A DNA stretch of 64,000 nt, taken from assembly GCF_011039205.1 (NCBI RefSeq), contig NZ_JAAKEL010000003.1, positions 1 to 64,000 on the forward strand, read 5' to 3'. Below are positions 45,273 to 55,835 of this stretch, piece by piece. Position numbers and translations under genes: made by a program. The stretch comes from Dysgonomonas sp. ZJ279 (GTDB taxonomy: Bacteria > Bacteroidota > Bacteroidia > Bacteroidales > Dysgonomonadaceae). The notes under the pieces are model-generated. The model ran no database searches. It saw only the letters and a program-made list of their open reading frames with translations, and was not told where the DNA came from. Positions within the stretch are counted from its first letter, which is position 1. Each line of letters starts with the position of its first letter.

Positions 45273-47699
45273 TTATTTTTTCTTCTTTAGCAGGTTCTTT
45301 GCTAAACCTGTTCCTGCATTAACTGCTGCTTGACCTAGAATACCTCCGCCTATAAGCTGACCGGGAATAGAGGTTGCAGAATTTACAAGCATCGATTTGG
45401 GATCGATCATAAACTTAGGATTATCAGTTGTGCCTTTAACAGTCATAGCTATGTTATTTATTAATCCCACTCTCAATGGTCCGGGAAAATATAACGAAAC
45501 TTTGTAATCGATACTCTTGTCTAAACCTGTACTTCCTCCAAGATTTAATTTGGTTCCAAGTATTTTAACATCAAAAGGTTTAGTCGTCAATTTGCCATCC
45601 TGAACAGTGAATTCCACTATCACATTTTTAGCTATAAAAGAACTGAGGGATTCTAGTTTGACTTTAGCGGCTAATTCATCTAGGATTTTAATACCACCTT
45701 TTACTTTTATAACGTCAGTTTTCATTGTGCCACTTCCTTTTATATTAGCCAGTGTTTGATCTTGATTCTGATCTATAATTGTCGTGAAGCTCATCTTCAT
45801 GGAATAAGTTCCTATTATTTTTTCAAATACAGGAGCAAACTTACCGATAGCTTTTACTGATTGGAATGTCTCAAAGAATGACATCTTATTCATATCCAAG
45901 GCCATATTTAATAATGGCTTGGACGGATTTTGTGCCGTATTATACGATCCGTTTGCTTTACAATATCCTCCTAAAGTATTTGCTGTGACATTCTTCATTG
46001 TTATTACCCCACTTTTTATTGTAATGTTTCCATCCAGATTGGTGATATCTGTTTTCTCGTATGTGACTTGTTTTAGAGACGCAGTTAAAGCCAAATCTAA
46101 ATTCTTAGGAACGACAAAGGGTTTTGACGATTTCTTAGACCTATTGCCTGTAAAGTCGTTCACATTGAAATGAGCTGATTTAATATCTAACTGACCTTTC
46201 AATGTTTTATCTGCAACAATATAGCCTAAGAGATTCTCTAAACGACCTTTTATCGAAAGATCATTATTGCCGATTCTGATATTGAAAGAGGAGAGATTTA
46301 CAAGTTGATGATTCAGTTTTGCAGCAGCATTCTTGATTTGGATAGTCGGTTGTTTCTCTCTTTTGAATAATATATTACTCAGATTTAATTGACCTGCTAT
46401 TTTAATTTTATCATATTCATCTTTTTCTATATTCGATAAGTTAGCTGCCATATCTAAATCAGCATCAATCTTTCCGCCGATTTCTAAACCCTTATCAAGA
46501 GGATATATCTCTTTAATCAAATCCAGATCAAGTATACCCTTTAAATATACTTTCATGTGAAGATCGCTAACAGGTGTCTGTACACTCAAGTTCGATTTGA
46601 AAGTATTACCTCCTATGTTGAAGTTGAACCTACTAACATTTACTTTTGTGCTATCTAATGAACCACCTTCATTTTCCATTAGAAAATCAATATTAATATT
46701 GTCTACCGATTTGGGTAAAGACGAATATTTAAACATACCATTATGGACGAAAAGCTTAAGGCTGAAAGCCGGATATATTTCATCTTGCATCAATCCTTTT
46801 ACATAGCCATCTATCGATACTGCACCCGATGCTTCCAAATCTTCGAAATCTTTAGTGTAAATTGAAGGTACGACAGATAGTATATCTTTGAAATCGGTAT
46901 CTAGAGCTGTTAATTTAAAATCGAAGTTTATTCCCTTTTTTTCAACTAAAGTGAATGACCCATCAATATGAGTTTTTACTTCATTCAATTGTACATCACT
47001 TTTGGTAAGGGTAAACTTTTTATTCTTAAGATCGGCAGAAAAAGAAGAATTAGTTGTAAACTTTAATTTATCCAGATAAGGAACATCTTTTATGAAAAGT
47101 GAAAATTCATCGATTACAGAAGTCGTTTTTATACTGCTCTCATCACCTGCAAAATCGGCAGAAATAGTTCCGTTCCATCCTGTAATGATAGTCTTTACAT
47201 GTGATATCTGATCTTCGTAAACAGCATTACATCCTGTTAGCAATATGTTTTGTATTTGAAGTTTGAAAGGTTTACTATCATTAGAAATATTTACTTTACT
47301 GGAATCTTTCTTGACTATATCCCAATTGCTTTGTCCGCTAGGTAATATTTTAGTATAAACCGAAGAACTATCTAATTTCAGCTGGCTTATATTATATCTG
47401 CTGCGAATCAAATTGATAAGACTCATCGATATTTCGACGGATTTTGCTTGAATGAGCGTATCACCTTCAAAATTGTCAATTCCGCTAAGTACAACATCAT
47501 AGAGGGAAAGTGTAGCATGGGGGAAATTAGAGATGAGGTTCAGTCGTAAGTCCCTTATCTCAAGTTTTGCATTCAATTGCTCATCTGCTTTTTTTATAGC
47601 GGCTTTCTTTATTATTCCACTAAATAAAAATGGTAGTGCAATCAATATAACTACAAGAATAAGGATAACAATTCCACTAATTTTTAAGCCCTTTTTCAT
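45273..47699 (-). CDS. AsmA-family envelope protein
   Basis: 808 residues. A single N-terminal membrane helix (ISGIVILILVVILIALPFL) is followed by KKADEQLNAKLEIRDLRLNL, the AsmA N-terminal motif, and a long beta-rich periplasmic region. The AsmA-like C-terminal domain contains SGTMKTDVIKVKGGIKILDE and PFDVKILGTKLNLGGSTGLD, ending IPGQLIGGGILGQAA and a Lys-rich tail. AsmA-like proteins act in lipid or outer-membrane homeostasis. Monocistronic as seen; the next minus-strand gene upstream (47861-49063) encodes an outer-membrane barrel 160 bp away. Confidence 0.93.
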   Translation of the reverse strand: MKKGLKISGIVILILVVILIALPFLFSGIIKKAAIKKADEQLNAKLEIRDLRLNLISNFPHATLSLYDVVLSGIDNFEGDTLIQAKSVEISMSLINLIRSRYNISQLKLDSSSVYTKILPSGQSNWDIVKKDSSKVNISNDSKPFKLQIQNILLTGCNAVYEDQISHVKTIITGWNGTISADFAGDESSIKTTSVIDEFSLFIKDVPYLDKLKFTTNSSFSADLKNKKFTLTKSDVQLNEVKTHIDGSFTLVEKKGINFDFKLTALDTDFKDILSVVPSIYTKDFEDLEASGAVSIDGYVKGLMQDEIYPAFSLKLFVHNGMFKYSSLPKSVDNINIDFLMENEGGSLDSTKVNVSRFNFNIGGNTFKSNLSVQTPVSDLHMKVYLKGILDLDLIKEIYPLDKGLEIGGKIDADLDMAANLSNIEKDEYDKIKIAGQLNLSNILFKREKQPTIQIKNAAAKLNHQLVNLSSFNIRIGNNDLSIKGRLENLLGYIVADKTLKGQLDIKSAHFNVNDFTGNRSKKSSKPFVVPKNLDLALTASLKQVTYEKTDITNLDGNITIKSGVITMKNVTANTLGGYCKANGSYNTAQNPSKPLLNMALDMNKMSFFETFQSVKAIGKFAPVFEKIIGTYSMKMSFTTIIDQNQDQTLANIKGSGTMKTDVIKVKGGIKILDELAAKVKLESLSSFIAKNVIVEFTVQDGKLTTKPFDVKILGTKLNLGGSTGLDKSIDYKVSLYFPGPLRVGLINNIAMTVKGTTDNPKFMIDPKSMLVNSATSIPGQLIGGGILGQAAVNAGTGLAKNLLKKKK

Positions 47700-47860
47700 T
47701 GTGATATGAGATTCATTGATGTAATCTTAGATATTGCAACCATCGAAGATTCCATAAAATTATCATTCTATAAATCTATCTAAATTTAAAACGGATTAAG
47801 GTGTGAAATGTTCAGTTGAATTAGACTGTTACGGGCAATACTTATATGATAAGTTCAGCA

Positions 47861-49063
47861 TTAAAATGCTTCGTTCAACGATATAAATAATCCTTGCGAT
47901 CCATTAGTAGCCCATGCATAGTCGAGATTGACATTCGAACGGCTTCTCTTATTGATCATAACACGTAAACCGATGCCATAAGCTAAATTTACATGTTGGA
48001 AAAGATCGACATTTTCGGTACGGCTGCTGGCGGTAGCTGTGTTGGCGAAAATGACACCTCCGAGTGTATCACTGTTTTTTTGTAAAGGGAAGCGGTATTC
48101 TACTTCAGTATAGACTAAATCCTCTCCTCTGAACCGTCCCGATGTATATCCTCTACCTGAGCGGCTGAATTTATCCCAACCGATAGCCGGTAAGTTCATA
48201 TAAGGTACATCGCCACTTGTTACAAACCATCCGTAAGTCCAGATACCGATAAGATGTCGTGGACGTTCTTCCGACAGATTGAAATAGTCACGGTATTCTA
48301 ACCATAATGTACTTGAACTTTTTGTACTTCCTATCATTTTAGGATTTGCTCTCCAACTGGCAAAGGCATATCTGCCGGAATAAGGATTAGCAACATTATC
48401 TCGGCTATCGAACATTGCGTTGAGCGATACTCCCGATACGGTATTCCGATCGGGGCTAAAGCCTTTTAACGTATTATATCGATAATGATTTGTTATGTCC
48501 TGAGGTTCTTTATCTAAATTGAGTAAATGGTCGTTTATATTATAGATAACATCTAGATGATAGCCCAAACCATAAAAGAAGCGGGTGTCCTCATGTTTTT
48601 TCAAAAGGGTGAGGTATGCTCTGATAAAATCGTATTCCATCATTTCTTGTCTTCTGAGATAGTGAGTTTCCGAGAAATCATAATCATCATTATTTACTAG
48701 AGGATGAACCGATCTGTTATTTGTACCTAAACCATAAGTCGGTTGCGAAGTAATCTGATATCTCAGATCGGCTAACAGATTCCATTTATCACCTTCGAGA
48801 AATGTATTTCCCCGTACGCTGAAGAAGAGCTGTTTATTTGTTGTATACACCAAAGAGGCGACAGCAGACGACATACTCGTATTTTGCCTATCGCCCATGT
48901 ACCATGTGAAACCGGGTGAGAATCCGAATGCAAAACCCACAGTAGGATTTGTAGCTACGACGGGAAAAGGGATGATATTTATTTTTTTCTCTTGACCCTT
49001 GGCGCAAAGAGCTATTAACGAAAATATAACGAGTAGTAAGAGTGCTATTAATATCTTTTTCAT
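47861..49063 (-). CDS. BamA/TamA-family outer-membrane barrel protein
   Basis: 400 residues with signal peptide MKKILIALLLLVIFSLIALC-AKGQ. The mature part is almost all alternating aromatic beta strands: TVGFAFGFSPGFTWYMG, SVRGNTFLEGDKWNLLADLR, VSLNAMFDSRDNVANPYSGR (the D-R-D-x-x-x-P-x-x-G motif of BamA/Omp85), and YTEVEYRFPLQKNSDTLGGV. No POTRA domains, so a barrel-only surface-antigen-type protein. It ends in Phe (ISLNEAF), fitting BAM recognition. Partner unknown. Confidence 0.88.
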   Translation of the reverse strand: MKKILIALLLLVIFSLIALCAKGQEKKINIIPFPVVATNPTVGFAFGFSPGFTWYMGDRQNTSMSSAVASLVYTTNKQLFFSVRGNTFLEGDKWNLLADLRYQITSQPTYGLGTNNRSVHPLVNNDDYDFSETHYLRRQEMMEYDFIRAYLTLLKKHEDTRFFYGLGYHLDVIYNINDHLLNLDKEPQDITNHYRYNTLKGFSPDRNTVSGVSLNAMFDSRDNVANPYSGRYAFASWRANPKMIGSTKSSSTLWLEYRDYFNLSEERPRHLIGIWTYGWFVTSGDVPYMNLPAIGWDKFSRSGRGYTSGRFRGEDLVYTEVEYRFPLQKNSDTLGGVIFANTATASSRTENVDLFQHVNLAYGIGLRVMINKRSRSNVNLDYAWATNGSQGLFISLNEAF

Positions 49064-49190
49064 TCTATATTGTGTAATACCCCTTGTGATAATTTAGATG
49101 AAGGGTCTACTAGAATGTTAACAAAGCTAGTGTTGAATAGTTCATTATTTAAGGAACATAAGAGTAAACAATACTGAGTACTGAAGCAGC

Positions 49191-50186
49191 TTATTTTAAT
49201 ATATAGGATGGTGTATTGGTCTCATTCAGATATTTCTCAATTTCTTGTATATTAGCATCTTTCAATATGATCTTTTTGTCTTTATCCAGTAAGTAAAGTG
49301 TTGGAATAGCTTTTAAGTCATATTGTTTCTTATTCATTACAATTTGCTCTTTATCATAGCTGTTTACCCAATTTGACGGTATGTCATTCAGGTGCTTTTC
49401 CCAGATTTCCAAATCCTTATCGGGATAGAGTGCTAAAATTGCTAGTGATTTATCTTCCAATTTATTATTGAGTGTGGGAGATGCTTTTATGTAAGATATA
49501 ATCTCGGCACAAGCATGGCAATCGGGATTATAGAATAAGACAATCGTATAATTGCCTTCGATGTTGTACAATGTACCCTTCTTCCCTGACTGTAGTGTAT
49601 AGCTTATATCTGTTGCTTTTTCTCCGATTCTGTTTTTATACATCATATCCAAATCGAACTTTATTCGTTCCTTATCACTATCATTGGTTTTAGAATCTGT
49701 CACTATATATTCGGCAACCGGAATATATAGTTCCTCATTCCTCAATGGTGAATTAGGATCGTAGAGATATTTTTCGGATAGCTCTTTGAAATAAGAATAC
49801 ATTCTGCCTGTTTCTTCTTTTTCTGCTTCACCTAATAATTTTTGAATGGATGTGGCAGCGATATTTCTTTCCGTCAGAGGTAATACCTCTATATAATTGA
49901 CAAATGCCTGTTCTGTAATTTGGGGTAAATTCGTATAAACTGTATCCGAGAAATCGAAATTATCCCAGTAATGAGCCACAAGAAAATCGCCTCTGTCTTT
50001 TGGCGTTGTAATATTTGCAGGTATAGAGATCATCACGAACTCTCTTTTCTTCTCTCCTTCGGATGATGCCTCTCCTTCTTTGGTATGTCCGCTACTGCAT
50101 TTAAAGAAGCAGAAAGTCATAAATAAGAATATTAGTAATGGATAAATTATCCAAATAAGGATGCGCGAAATACTTATATTTTTCAT
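49191..50186 (-). CDS. Thioredoxin-like exported protein (DUF5106-type N-terminus)
   Basis: 331 residues, N-terminal membrane or signal segment (about 9-29). Residues 50-190 resemble the DUF5106 domain seen upstream of thioredoxin folds in Bacteroidales (GDFLVAHYWDNFDFSDT, YLYDPNSPLRNEELYIPV). The C-terminal thioredoxin-like domain (about 195-320) has IVLFYNPDCHACAEIISYI with a CHAC active-site pair and a cis-Pro region (LKAIPTLYLLDKD). Probably a periplasmic thiol-disulfide protein. Monocistronic, between the OMP and the sigma gene. Confidence 0.85.
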   Translation of the reverse strand: MKNISISRILIWIIYPLLIFLFMTFCFFKCSSGHTKEGEASSEGEKKREFVMISIPANITTPKDRGDFLVAHYWDNFDFSDTVYTNLPQITEQAFVNYIEVLPLTERNIAATSIQKLLGEAEKEETGRMYSYFKELSEKYLYDPNSPLRNEELYIPVAEYIVTDSKTNDSDKERIKFDLDMMYKNRIGEKATDISYTLQSGKKGTLYNIEGNYTIVLFYNPDCHACAEIISYIKASPTLNNKLEDKSLAILALYPDKDLEIWEKHLNDIPSNWVNSYDKEQIVMNKKQYDLKAIPTLYLLDKDKKIILKDANIQEIEKYLNETNTPSYILK

Positions 50187-50408
50187 AATTTAAACTATTG
50201 AAAACGTATATTTTATATTGTTAATGTCATGATCTCAAAAGCGGGCTATTTTGCTCTTTAATGCAATGCCTTCATATCCATAACAATATCATTTCACTAT
50301 TTGTTCTCTCGCTAACATTAGAACATGGATGAAAGGGTAACTATATCTAATGAGAAAATGACCAGAATGGATGATGAAAATTGTCATATTTTATATCTCT
50401 GCTAGCAT

Positions 50409-50978
50409 TCAGAATATTCCTAGAAACATAATAGGCAAATACTCTTTCAATTCTACTCGGAGTATTTTCAGCGCCTGACCTATACGGTAGGCAACTGTTT
50501 TAGTTGACACACCCATTTTTTCTGCAATTTCTTTATATGTTAAATCATGATAGCGATTCATTTCGAAAGCTTCCCTATAATCTTTAGGTAAATTCTTGAT
50601 TGTTTGATCTAATGTTCTTAATAAATCGGTATGAGTGTAGAAGTCAGGATCTTCGAACTGTTCGATAAATTTAGAATATAAATCACTGTGTACTTGTTGC
50701 TTAATTTGCAAGTGGGAAATTCTGTTCAGACATTTATTCTTTACTATTGTGAATAATAAAGACTTCAGTGATTTGTCCGAATCTAAAGAATATCTATTCT
50801 CCCATAACCACATCATCGTCTCCTGTATCACATCCTCACATTCATTTATTGGAATAAAATTGGACGCAAAGGCATATAAAGCAGCATAATGCTGTTTAAA
50901 TACGATATCAAAAGTGGCCTCGTCTCCCGATTTCAGGAGAAGAGTGGTTTCGTTGTACACATCCTGTTTAAGCGACAT
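50409..50978 (-). CDS. ECF RNA polymerase sigma factor
   Basis: 189 residues. Region 2 (about 24-90): FDIVFKQHYAALYAFASNFI, ECEDVIQETMMWLWENR. Region 4 (about 118-172): TIKNLPKDYREAFEMNRYHD, LTYKEIAEKMGVSTKTVAYR (HTH). Bacteroidota ECFs of this type pair with a FecR anti-sigma factor; a FecR gene is encoded divergently at 51166 and a TonB-dependent SusC with an STN domain follows. It should direct transcription of the glycan-uptake genes when the ligand signal arrives. Confidence 0.95.
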   Translation of the reverse strand: MSLKQDVYNETTLLLKSGDEATFDIVFKQHYAALYAFASNFIPINECEDVIQETMMWLWENRYSLDSDKSLKSLLFTIVKNKCLNRISHLQIKQQVHSDLYSKFIEQFEDPDFYTHTDLLRTLDQTIKNLPKDYREAFEMNRYHDLTYKEIAEKMGVSTKTVAYRIGQALKILRVELKEYLPIMFLGIF

Positions 50979-51165
50979 GGGTGTTTTTCAATTTAGGTAG
51001 TACAATAATACTATTTAGCAATGATATTCACAAAATATAGAAGCATCTTAACTAACCAAACTAAGAAAAATGCAAGAAAATTGAATAAATCTTTAGTACA
51101 TCTTCTTTCTGAAATGTATTATATATAGAATGTGTATAAATGCACAATAATTAAGATAATAAATA

Positions 51166-52176
51166 ATGACCGAAGATACTATAATCCGCTATCTATTGAA
51201 CGAAACAACCAATGAGGAAAATATCAATACTCAACATTGGATGGAAGAGTCGGATGAAAATAGAAAAACTGTAGAGCAACTTTATTTTGTATTAGAAGCA
51301 AATAAAAGGTTGAGAATAATGAATTCTGTCGATACCGATCGGGCACTAGATACATTCAAAAAGAATAGGAAGATAAAGGAGCAAAAGAATAAGAACCAAC
51401 GCATATTACAGACATTTCAGCGTATAGCTGCCGTCTTGCTATTGCCGATGATATGTCTTTCTTCCTATTTATATTTCTCTCATAGTAAAGTCGCACCATA
51501 TATTGAAATGGTGGAAATGAAAACGAATGCCGGAATGGTATCTTCATTTAGCTTACCCGATGGTTCTAAAGTCTGGCTCAATTCAAACTCCAGTCTTCGC
51601 TATCCATCTACTTTCGATGCTCGGAGCAGGGAAGTGGAAATCGATGGACAAGCATATTTCGAAGTTGTGAAGAACAGCAAGCAACCATTTATTGTAAAAG
51701 CTCTCGATAATAATTTAAAAGTGGAGGTACTGGGTACTACATTCGATGTACAGGCTTATAAGAAAGACGGGATAGTAGAAACAACCCTTGTTACAGGTAG
51801 TGTTCAGTTGGATATTGCCGGAAGGCGAACGAAAACAGTGATACTCCCTTCCGAAAAAGCCGTTTATTCCCTTCATACGAACCAATTGCATATAACCACA
51901 GTCGATACCGATCGTGAGATAGACTGGATGTATAATCGTCTGGTTTTCAAAGAAACGCCAATGGCGGAAGTGTTGGCGCATTTAGCTCGTTTTTACAATA
52001 TTGAATTTGAAGTTAAAAACAGGATTATCAATACCTATACTTTTACGGGAACATTCGAAGATAAACCTTTATATCAAGTACTCGATTACATGAAAATATC
52101 ATCTAACATCAATTATAAGATAACATATCCGAAAGATGAGAAGGGAACTAAATCTATTATTGTATTAAGTAAATAG
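51166..52176 (+). CDS. FecR-type anti-sigma factor
   Basis: 336 residues. Cytoplasmic N-terminus (about 1-83), one membrane helix (about 87-107, IAAVLLLPMICLSSYLYF). The FecR domain (about 112-225) contains KTNAGMVSSFSLPDGSKVWL, NSNSSLRYPSTF and QAYFEVVKNSKQPFIVKALD. The C-terminal DUF4974 (about 250-335) includes DWMYNRLVFKETPMAEVLAH and LARFYNIEFEVKN. It holds the divergently encoded ECF sigma until the STN domain of the SusC protein signals. Divergent promoters lie in 50979-51165. Confidence 0.95.
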   Translation: MTEDTIIRYLLNETTNEENINTQHWMEESDENRKTVEQLYFVLEANKRLRIMNSVDTDRALDTFKKNRKIKEQKNKNQRILQTFQRIAAVLLLPMICLSSYLYFSHSKVAPYIEMVEMKTNAGMVSSFSLPDGSKVWLNSNSSLRYPSTFDARSREVEIDGQAYFEVVKNSKQPFIVKALDNNLKVEVLGTTFDVQAYKKDGIVETTLVTGSVQLDIAGRRTKTVILPSEKAVYSLHTNQLHITTVDTDREIDWMYNRLVFKETPMAEVLAHLARFYNIEFEVKNRIINTYTFTGTFEDKPLYQVLDYMKISSNINYKITYPKDEKGTKSIIVLSK

Positions 52177-52285
52177 AAACCAAATAAATTATCTGACACA
52201 TCCGACCTTAAATAAAAAACACTATTAACCTAAATCTAATTACAATGCCTATGAGAAGATAACCGTTCGAAAATCTAATAAAAAA

Positions 52286-52316
52286 CACGGAAGCATGTTA
52301 CGAGCATGTTTCCGTG
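52286..52316 (+). repeat. Stem-loop between fecR and susC-like gene
   Basis: CACGGAAGCATG-TTACGAG-CATGTTTCCGTG is a long imperfect hairpin about 50 bp upstream of the SusC-like start. No T-run follows, so it could be a weak terminator, an RNA-processing site or a leader structure. Confidence 0.45.
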
Positions 52317-52367
52317 CAAAACAAATCGAAAAACAATTTATTTTTTATTTAAAAGCAAAACAAAAAT

Positions 52368-55300
52368 ATGAGAAAAATTTATCATCTCCAACAGACTTGG
52401 AGGTATTGTCACCTTTCTTGCAAGTTTGATAAAATCCCTCTTACTATGAAATTATTAACTGTTTTACTGATTCTATCGGTGAATGTTGCTTTGGCATCCA
52501 GTTCGTATGCACAGCAAGCAACATTATCTCTTGATATTAAAAACCAAAGAGTAGCCGATATTCTGGATGAAATTGAGAAGCAATCCGATTTTCATTTTTA
52601 TTACAATAGCAGATTAGTTGATGTAGAGCGAAAAGTCTCTATAAAAGCAAATAAAAAAGCTGTGCTCCCCATCTTAAGTGAAATATTCGCTGATTCTGAT
52701 GTTGATTACAAAGTTTTGGATAAAGATGTAATTCTTACCGAAAAAAATAAATCAACGAATGGAAGTCAGGGTGTTACTCAACAACAAAATACTGTTTCCG
52801 GAGTGGTCAGAGATCAGACGGGAGAAACGATACTGGGAGTAAGTGTCGCTCTGAAGGGCACTTCTGTGGGTACGATAACAGATGTCGATGGAGCATATTC
52901 TATTAATGTGCCAAATCAGGATGCGATACTGGTTTTTACTTTTATTGGCTATTTGAGGCAAGAAGAAGTAGTGGGTTCCAGAAAGACGCTGAATATATCC
53001 ATGAAAGAGGATATAAAGGAAATGGATGAAGTAGTTGTTATCGGTTACGGTACAGTGAAAAGAGCAAATCTGGCAGGAGCCGTTTCAACAACAGATTCCA
53101 GAACTTTTCAATCGCGACCTGTTCAAAATGCAGCTAATGCCCTTCAGGGCGAAATGCCGGGACTTACAGTTATTCGTACAAGTGGAGCGCCGGGAAGTAG
53201 CCCAACTATCCGCATACGTGATATGTCGTCTATCAATGGAGGGTCTCCGTTAATATTGATAGACGGAGCCGAAGGTGACCTGAATATGATAAACGCAGCC
53301 GATATCGACAATATATCGGTACTTAAAGACGGTACAGCCGCAATATATGGTGCGCGCGCTGCTGACGGTGTGATCTTGGTAACGACTAAAAATGCAAATA
53401 AAAATCAAAAACTGAAAGTTACACTCGACGCATTTTATTCTGTGAAAAAACCGGCTTTGTTGAAAAAGGCGGCCAGTCTTTACCAACATGCAGTTATGGG
53501 ACTGGAGATTACAGATGGTTCCTTTCCTATAGAGTATACTCAGGACGAACTACAGCTGATACTTGATGGTAGTGACAAAGTACTTCCAACATCCAACTGG
53601 GGAAGATGGTCCGGATATCCTAAGTTTTATAAAGACCAGGACTGGAATGATATTATGATAGGAAACGGTAACCTTCAGAACTACAATGTCAGCCTTTCGG
53701 GTGGTGGTGAAAAGTACTCATACCTAATCTCTTTAGGACACCAAAACGAAGAAGGTTTACTTAAGTTTGGAACCGACAACGACAAGCGGTACTTTGTCAG
53801 AACGAAATCTAATATACAGATAGTTAAAAATTTGGATTATGATCTCAACCTATCGTACGAAGCTAGTAGTAGAAATTACTCATCAGGTATTAGTGAAGGA
53901 CAAAATATATGGGAGTTAATATATAAAACCCGTAGCTGGGCTCCTTTGTATAATCCGGCAGGAAACTTTTATACATTCGAGGGCTTTGATAATCCCGCAC
54001 AAGTGTTGGAAGATGGCGGATTATCGAATATAACAACCGGTAATTTTACTATAAACAACCAATTACGCTGGAAGGTTATAGATGGACTTAATCTGATCGG
54101 TCGTGCTGTGGTTCGTAAGAATGACTCTGACAAATATTCTGCTATGAAAATGCTTTACAGTTATAATTGGGATGACGTAAACCATAGAACAGCAAGAAAA
54201 CCGAATAGCGCCGAACGCAGTTACTCAAAGACTTTGTATAAAAACTTCACTTTATATGGAGAATACAAAAAAACACTTGGAAAACATGACCTTGGTGTTA
54301 TGGTAGGAGCTGCAAATGAATCGTCCGACTTTGATAAATTCTGGGCTAAACGTATCAACTTCGACCAACAGGAATCAATGCCCATAAATCTGGGGAGTCC
54401 TGAAGATCAGGATGCTTCGAGTGAAGGAAATGCATGGACTATCAATTCATTCTTTTCGAGGGTAAATTATGGATTTGCCAATAAATATATAATAGAAGGA
54501 ACCTTGCGTGCCGATGGTTGTTCCCGATTCGATCCGGATTCCCGATGGGGTTATTTTCCCGGAGCAAGTGCAGTTTGGCGTGTCGGAGAAGAATCATTCA
54601 TGAAAGATCTGAAACTTTTTGATGACTTGAAATTTAGAGCCTCTTATGGAGAAATGGGAAATCAGTCAGGTATAAGTTTTTACGATTATATCGAGCTGAT
54701 CAATATAAGCAGAAGCTATTACCCGTTCGGTAACGGACAAAGAGGGCAAATGGCGCAACAATCCAATCTGGTTTCAAGTTCACGTACATGGGAAACGATC
54801 GCTTCAAAGAATCTGGGTATAGACTTCAGTGTTTTGGATAACAGATTATACGGATCGTTTGATTATTTCTGGAAAAAAAATAAAAACATGCTAATCCCTA
54901 TAACCTATCCTTCTATGTTAGGAATTTCTGCTCCTGCAACAAATAGCGGAGAACTGAAAATTAACGGTTGGGAAGTTACGTTGGGTTGGAGAGATCAGAT
55001 AGGTGACTTCAGTTATTCGGTAAGAGCCAATGTGAGTGATGCAAGAAACGAAGTATCGAAAAGGATCGGAAACTCGTTGATCGGACTTGGAATGAATCGT
55101 ACTCCGGTAGGTTACCCTATGGATTCGTACTTCGGATATGTATTTGATGGGATTATCCAAAATGAACAACAGCTAAATGAATATAAATCACGTTTTCCGA
55201 AAAATGACCTTGTACAAAGCAAAATAGCCGTAGGGGATGCGATGTATAAAGATTTGGATGGCGATGGTAATCTTACAGTTCTTGGTGATGGTACAGAAGG

Positions 55301-55814
55301 AGCAGGCGACATGGTTTATCTGGGAAATACCAATCCAAGATATAATTTCGGTTTCAATCTGAATGCAGAATATAAAGGATTCGATTTCGGAGCATTTATA
55401 CAAGGAGTTGGAAAACGGACTATGTTTTTGGAAGGTGAAGCCAGCAAGCCTTTTGCTGCACCATGGTATCAGTCGGCAGAGTACTGGTATGGAAAGACTT
55501 GGACTTCTGAAAGAACAGATGCCAAATATCCGGCTATAACTAATGATGGTAAAAAAGATTACAATTATTATGTGTCTACCAATACGAAACACAATGTGGC
55601 CTATGTGCGCCTGAAAAACTTACAATTCGGCTATACCATTCCTAAGAAGCATCTTCAAAAGTTTAAACTCGAGAAGATCAGGGTCTATTTCAGTGGTGAA
55701 GATCTCTTCGAAATTCACAATGCACCCGGCGGATGGGATCCGGAAGAAGGTGGTGGTTATGTGAGTTATCCATTTGCCCGTAACTATTCATTAGGTGTAA
55801 ATATTGTTTTCTAA
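52368..55814 (+). CDS. SusC/RagA-type TonB-linked outer-membrane transporter with STN domain
   Basis: 1,148 residues with a long N-terminus before the signal segment MKLLTVLLILSVNVALASSS-YAQQ. An STN signalling domain follows (about 50-130: LSLDIKNQRVADILDEIEKQ, FHFYYNSRLVDVERKV). Next is a carboxypeptidase-regulatory-like domain (about 143-220: VSGVVRDQTGETILGVSVAL), then EMDEVVVIGYGTVKR and the plug (ALQGEMPGLTVIRTSGAPGS, SSINGGSPLILIDGAEGDLN). The C-terminal barrel is ~850 residues, ending YSLGVNIVF. STN presence agrees with sigma/FecR control. Transports glycan oligomers together with the SusD-like lipoprotein. Confidence 0.97.
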   Translation: MRKIYHLQQTWRYCHLSCKFDKIPLTMKLLTVLLILSVNVALASSSYAQQATLSLDIKNQRVADILDEIEKQSDFHFYYNSRLVDVERKVSIKANKKAVLPILSEIFADSDVDYKVLDKDVILTEKNKSTNGSQGVTQQQNTVSGVVRDQTGETILGVSVALKGTSVGTITDVDGAYSINVPNQDAILVFTFIGYLRQEEVVGSRKTLNISMKEDIKEMDEVVVIGYGTVKRANLAGAVSTTDSRTFQSRPVQNAANALQGEMPGLTVIRTSGAPGSSPTIRIRDMSSINGGSPLILIDGAEGDLNMINAADIDNISVLKDGTAAIYGARAADGVILVTTKNANKNQKLKVTLDAFYSVKKPALLKKAASLYQHAVMGLEITDGSFPIEYTQDELQLILDGSDKVLPTSNWGRWSGYPKFYKDQDWNDIMIGNGNLQNYNVSLSGGGEKYSYLISLGHQNEEGLLKFGTDNDKRYFVRTKSNIQIVKNLDYDLNLSYEASSRNYSSGISEGQNIWELIYKTRSWAPLYNPAGNFYTFEGFDNPAQVLEDGGLSNITTGNFTINNQLRWKVIDGLNLIGRAVVRKNDSDKYSAMKMLYSYNWDDVNHRTARKPNSAERSYSKTLYKNFTLYGEYKKTLGKHDLGVMVGAANESSDFDKFWAKRINFDQQESMPINLGSPEDQDASSEGNAWTINSFFSRVNYGFANKYIIEGTLRADGCSRFDPDSRWGYFPGASAVWRVGEESFMKDLKLFDDLKFRASYGEMGNQSGISFYDYIELINISRSYYPFGNGQRGQMAQQSNLVSSSRTWETIASKNLGIDFSVLDNRLYGSFDYFWKKNKNMLIPITYPSMLGISAPATNSGELKINGWEVTLGWRDQIGDFSYSVRANVSDARNEVSKRIGNSLIGLGMNRTPVGYPMDSYFGYVFDGIIQNEQQLNEYKSRFPKNDLVQSKIAVGDAMYKDLDGDGNLTVLGDGTEGAGDMVYLGNTNPRYNFGFNLNAEYKGFDFGAFIQGVGKRTMFLEGEASKPFAAPWYQSAEYWYGKTWTSERTDAKYPAITNDGKKDYNYYVSTNTKHNVAYVRLKNLQFGYTIPKKHLQKFKLEKIRVYFSGEDLFEIHNAPGGWDPEEGGGYVSYPFARNYSLGVNIVF

Positions 55815-55835
55815 TTTTTCCTAAAGTATATAAAC

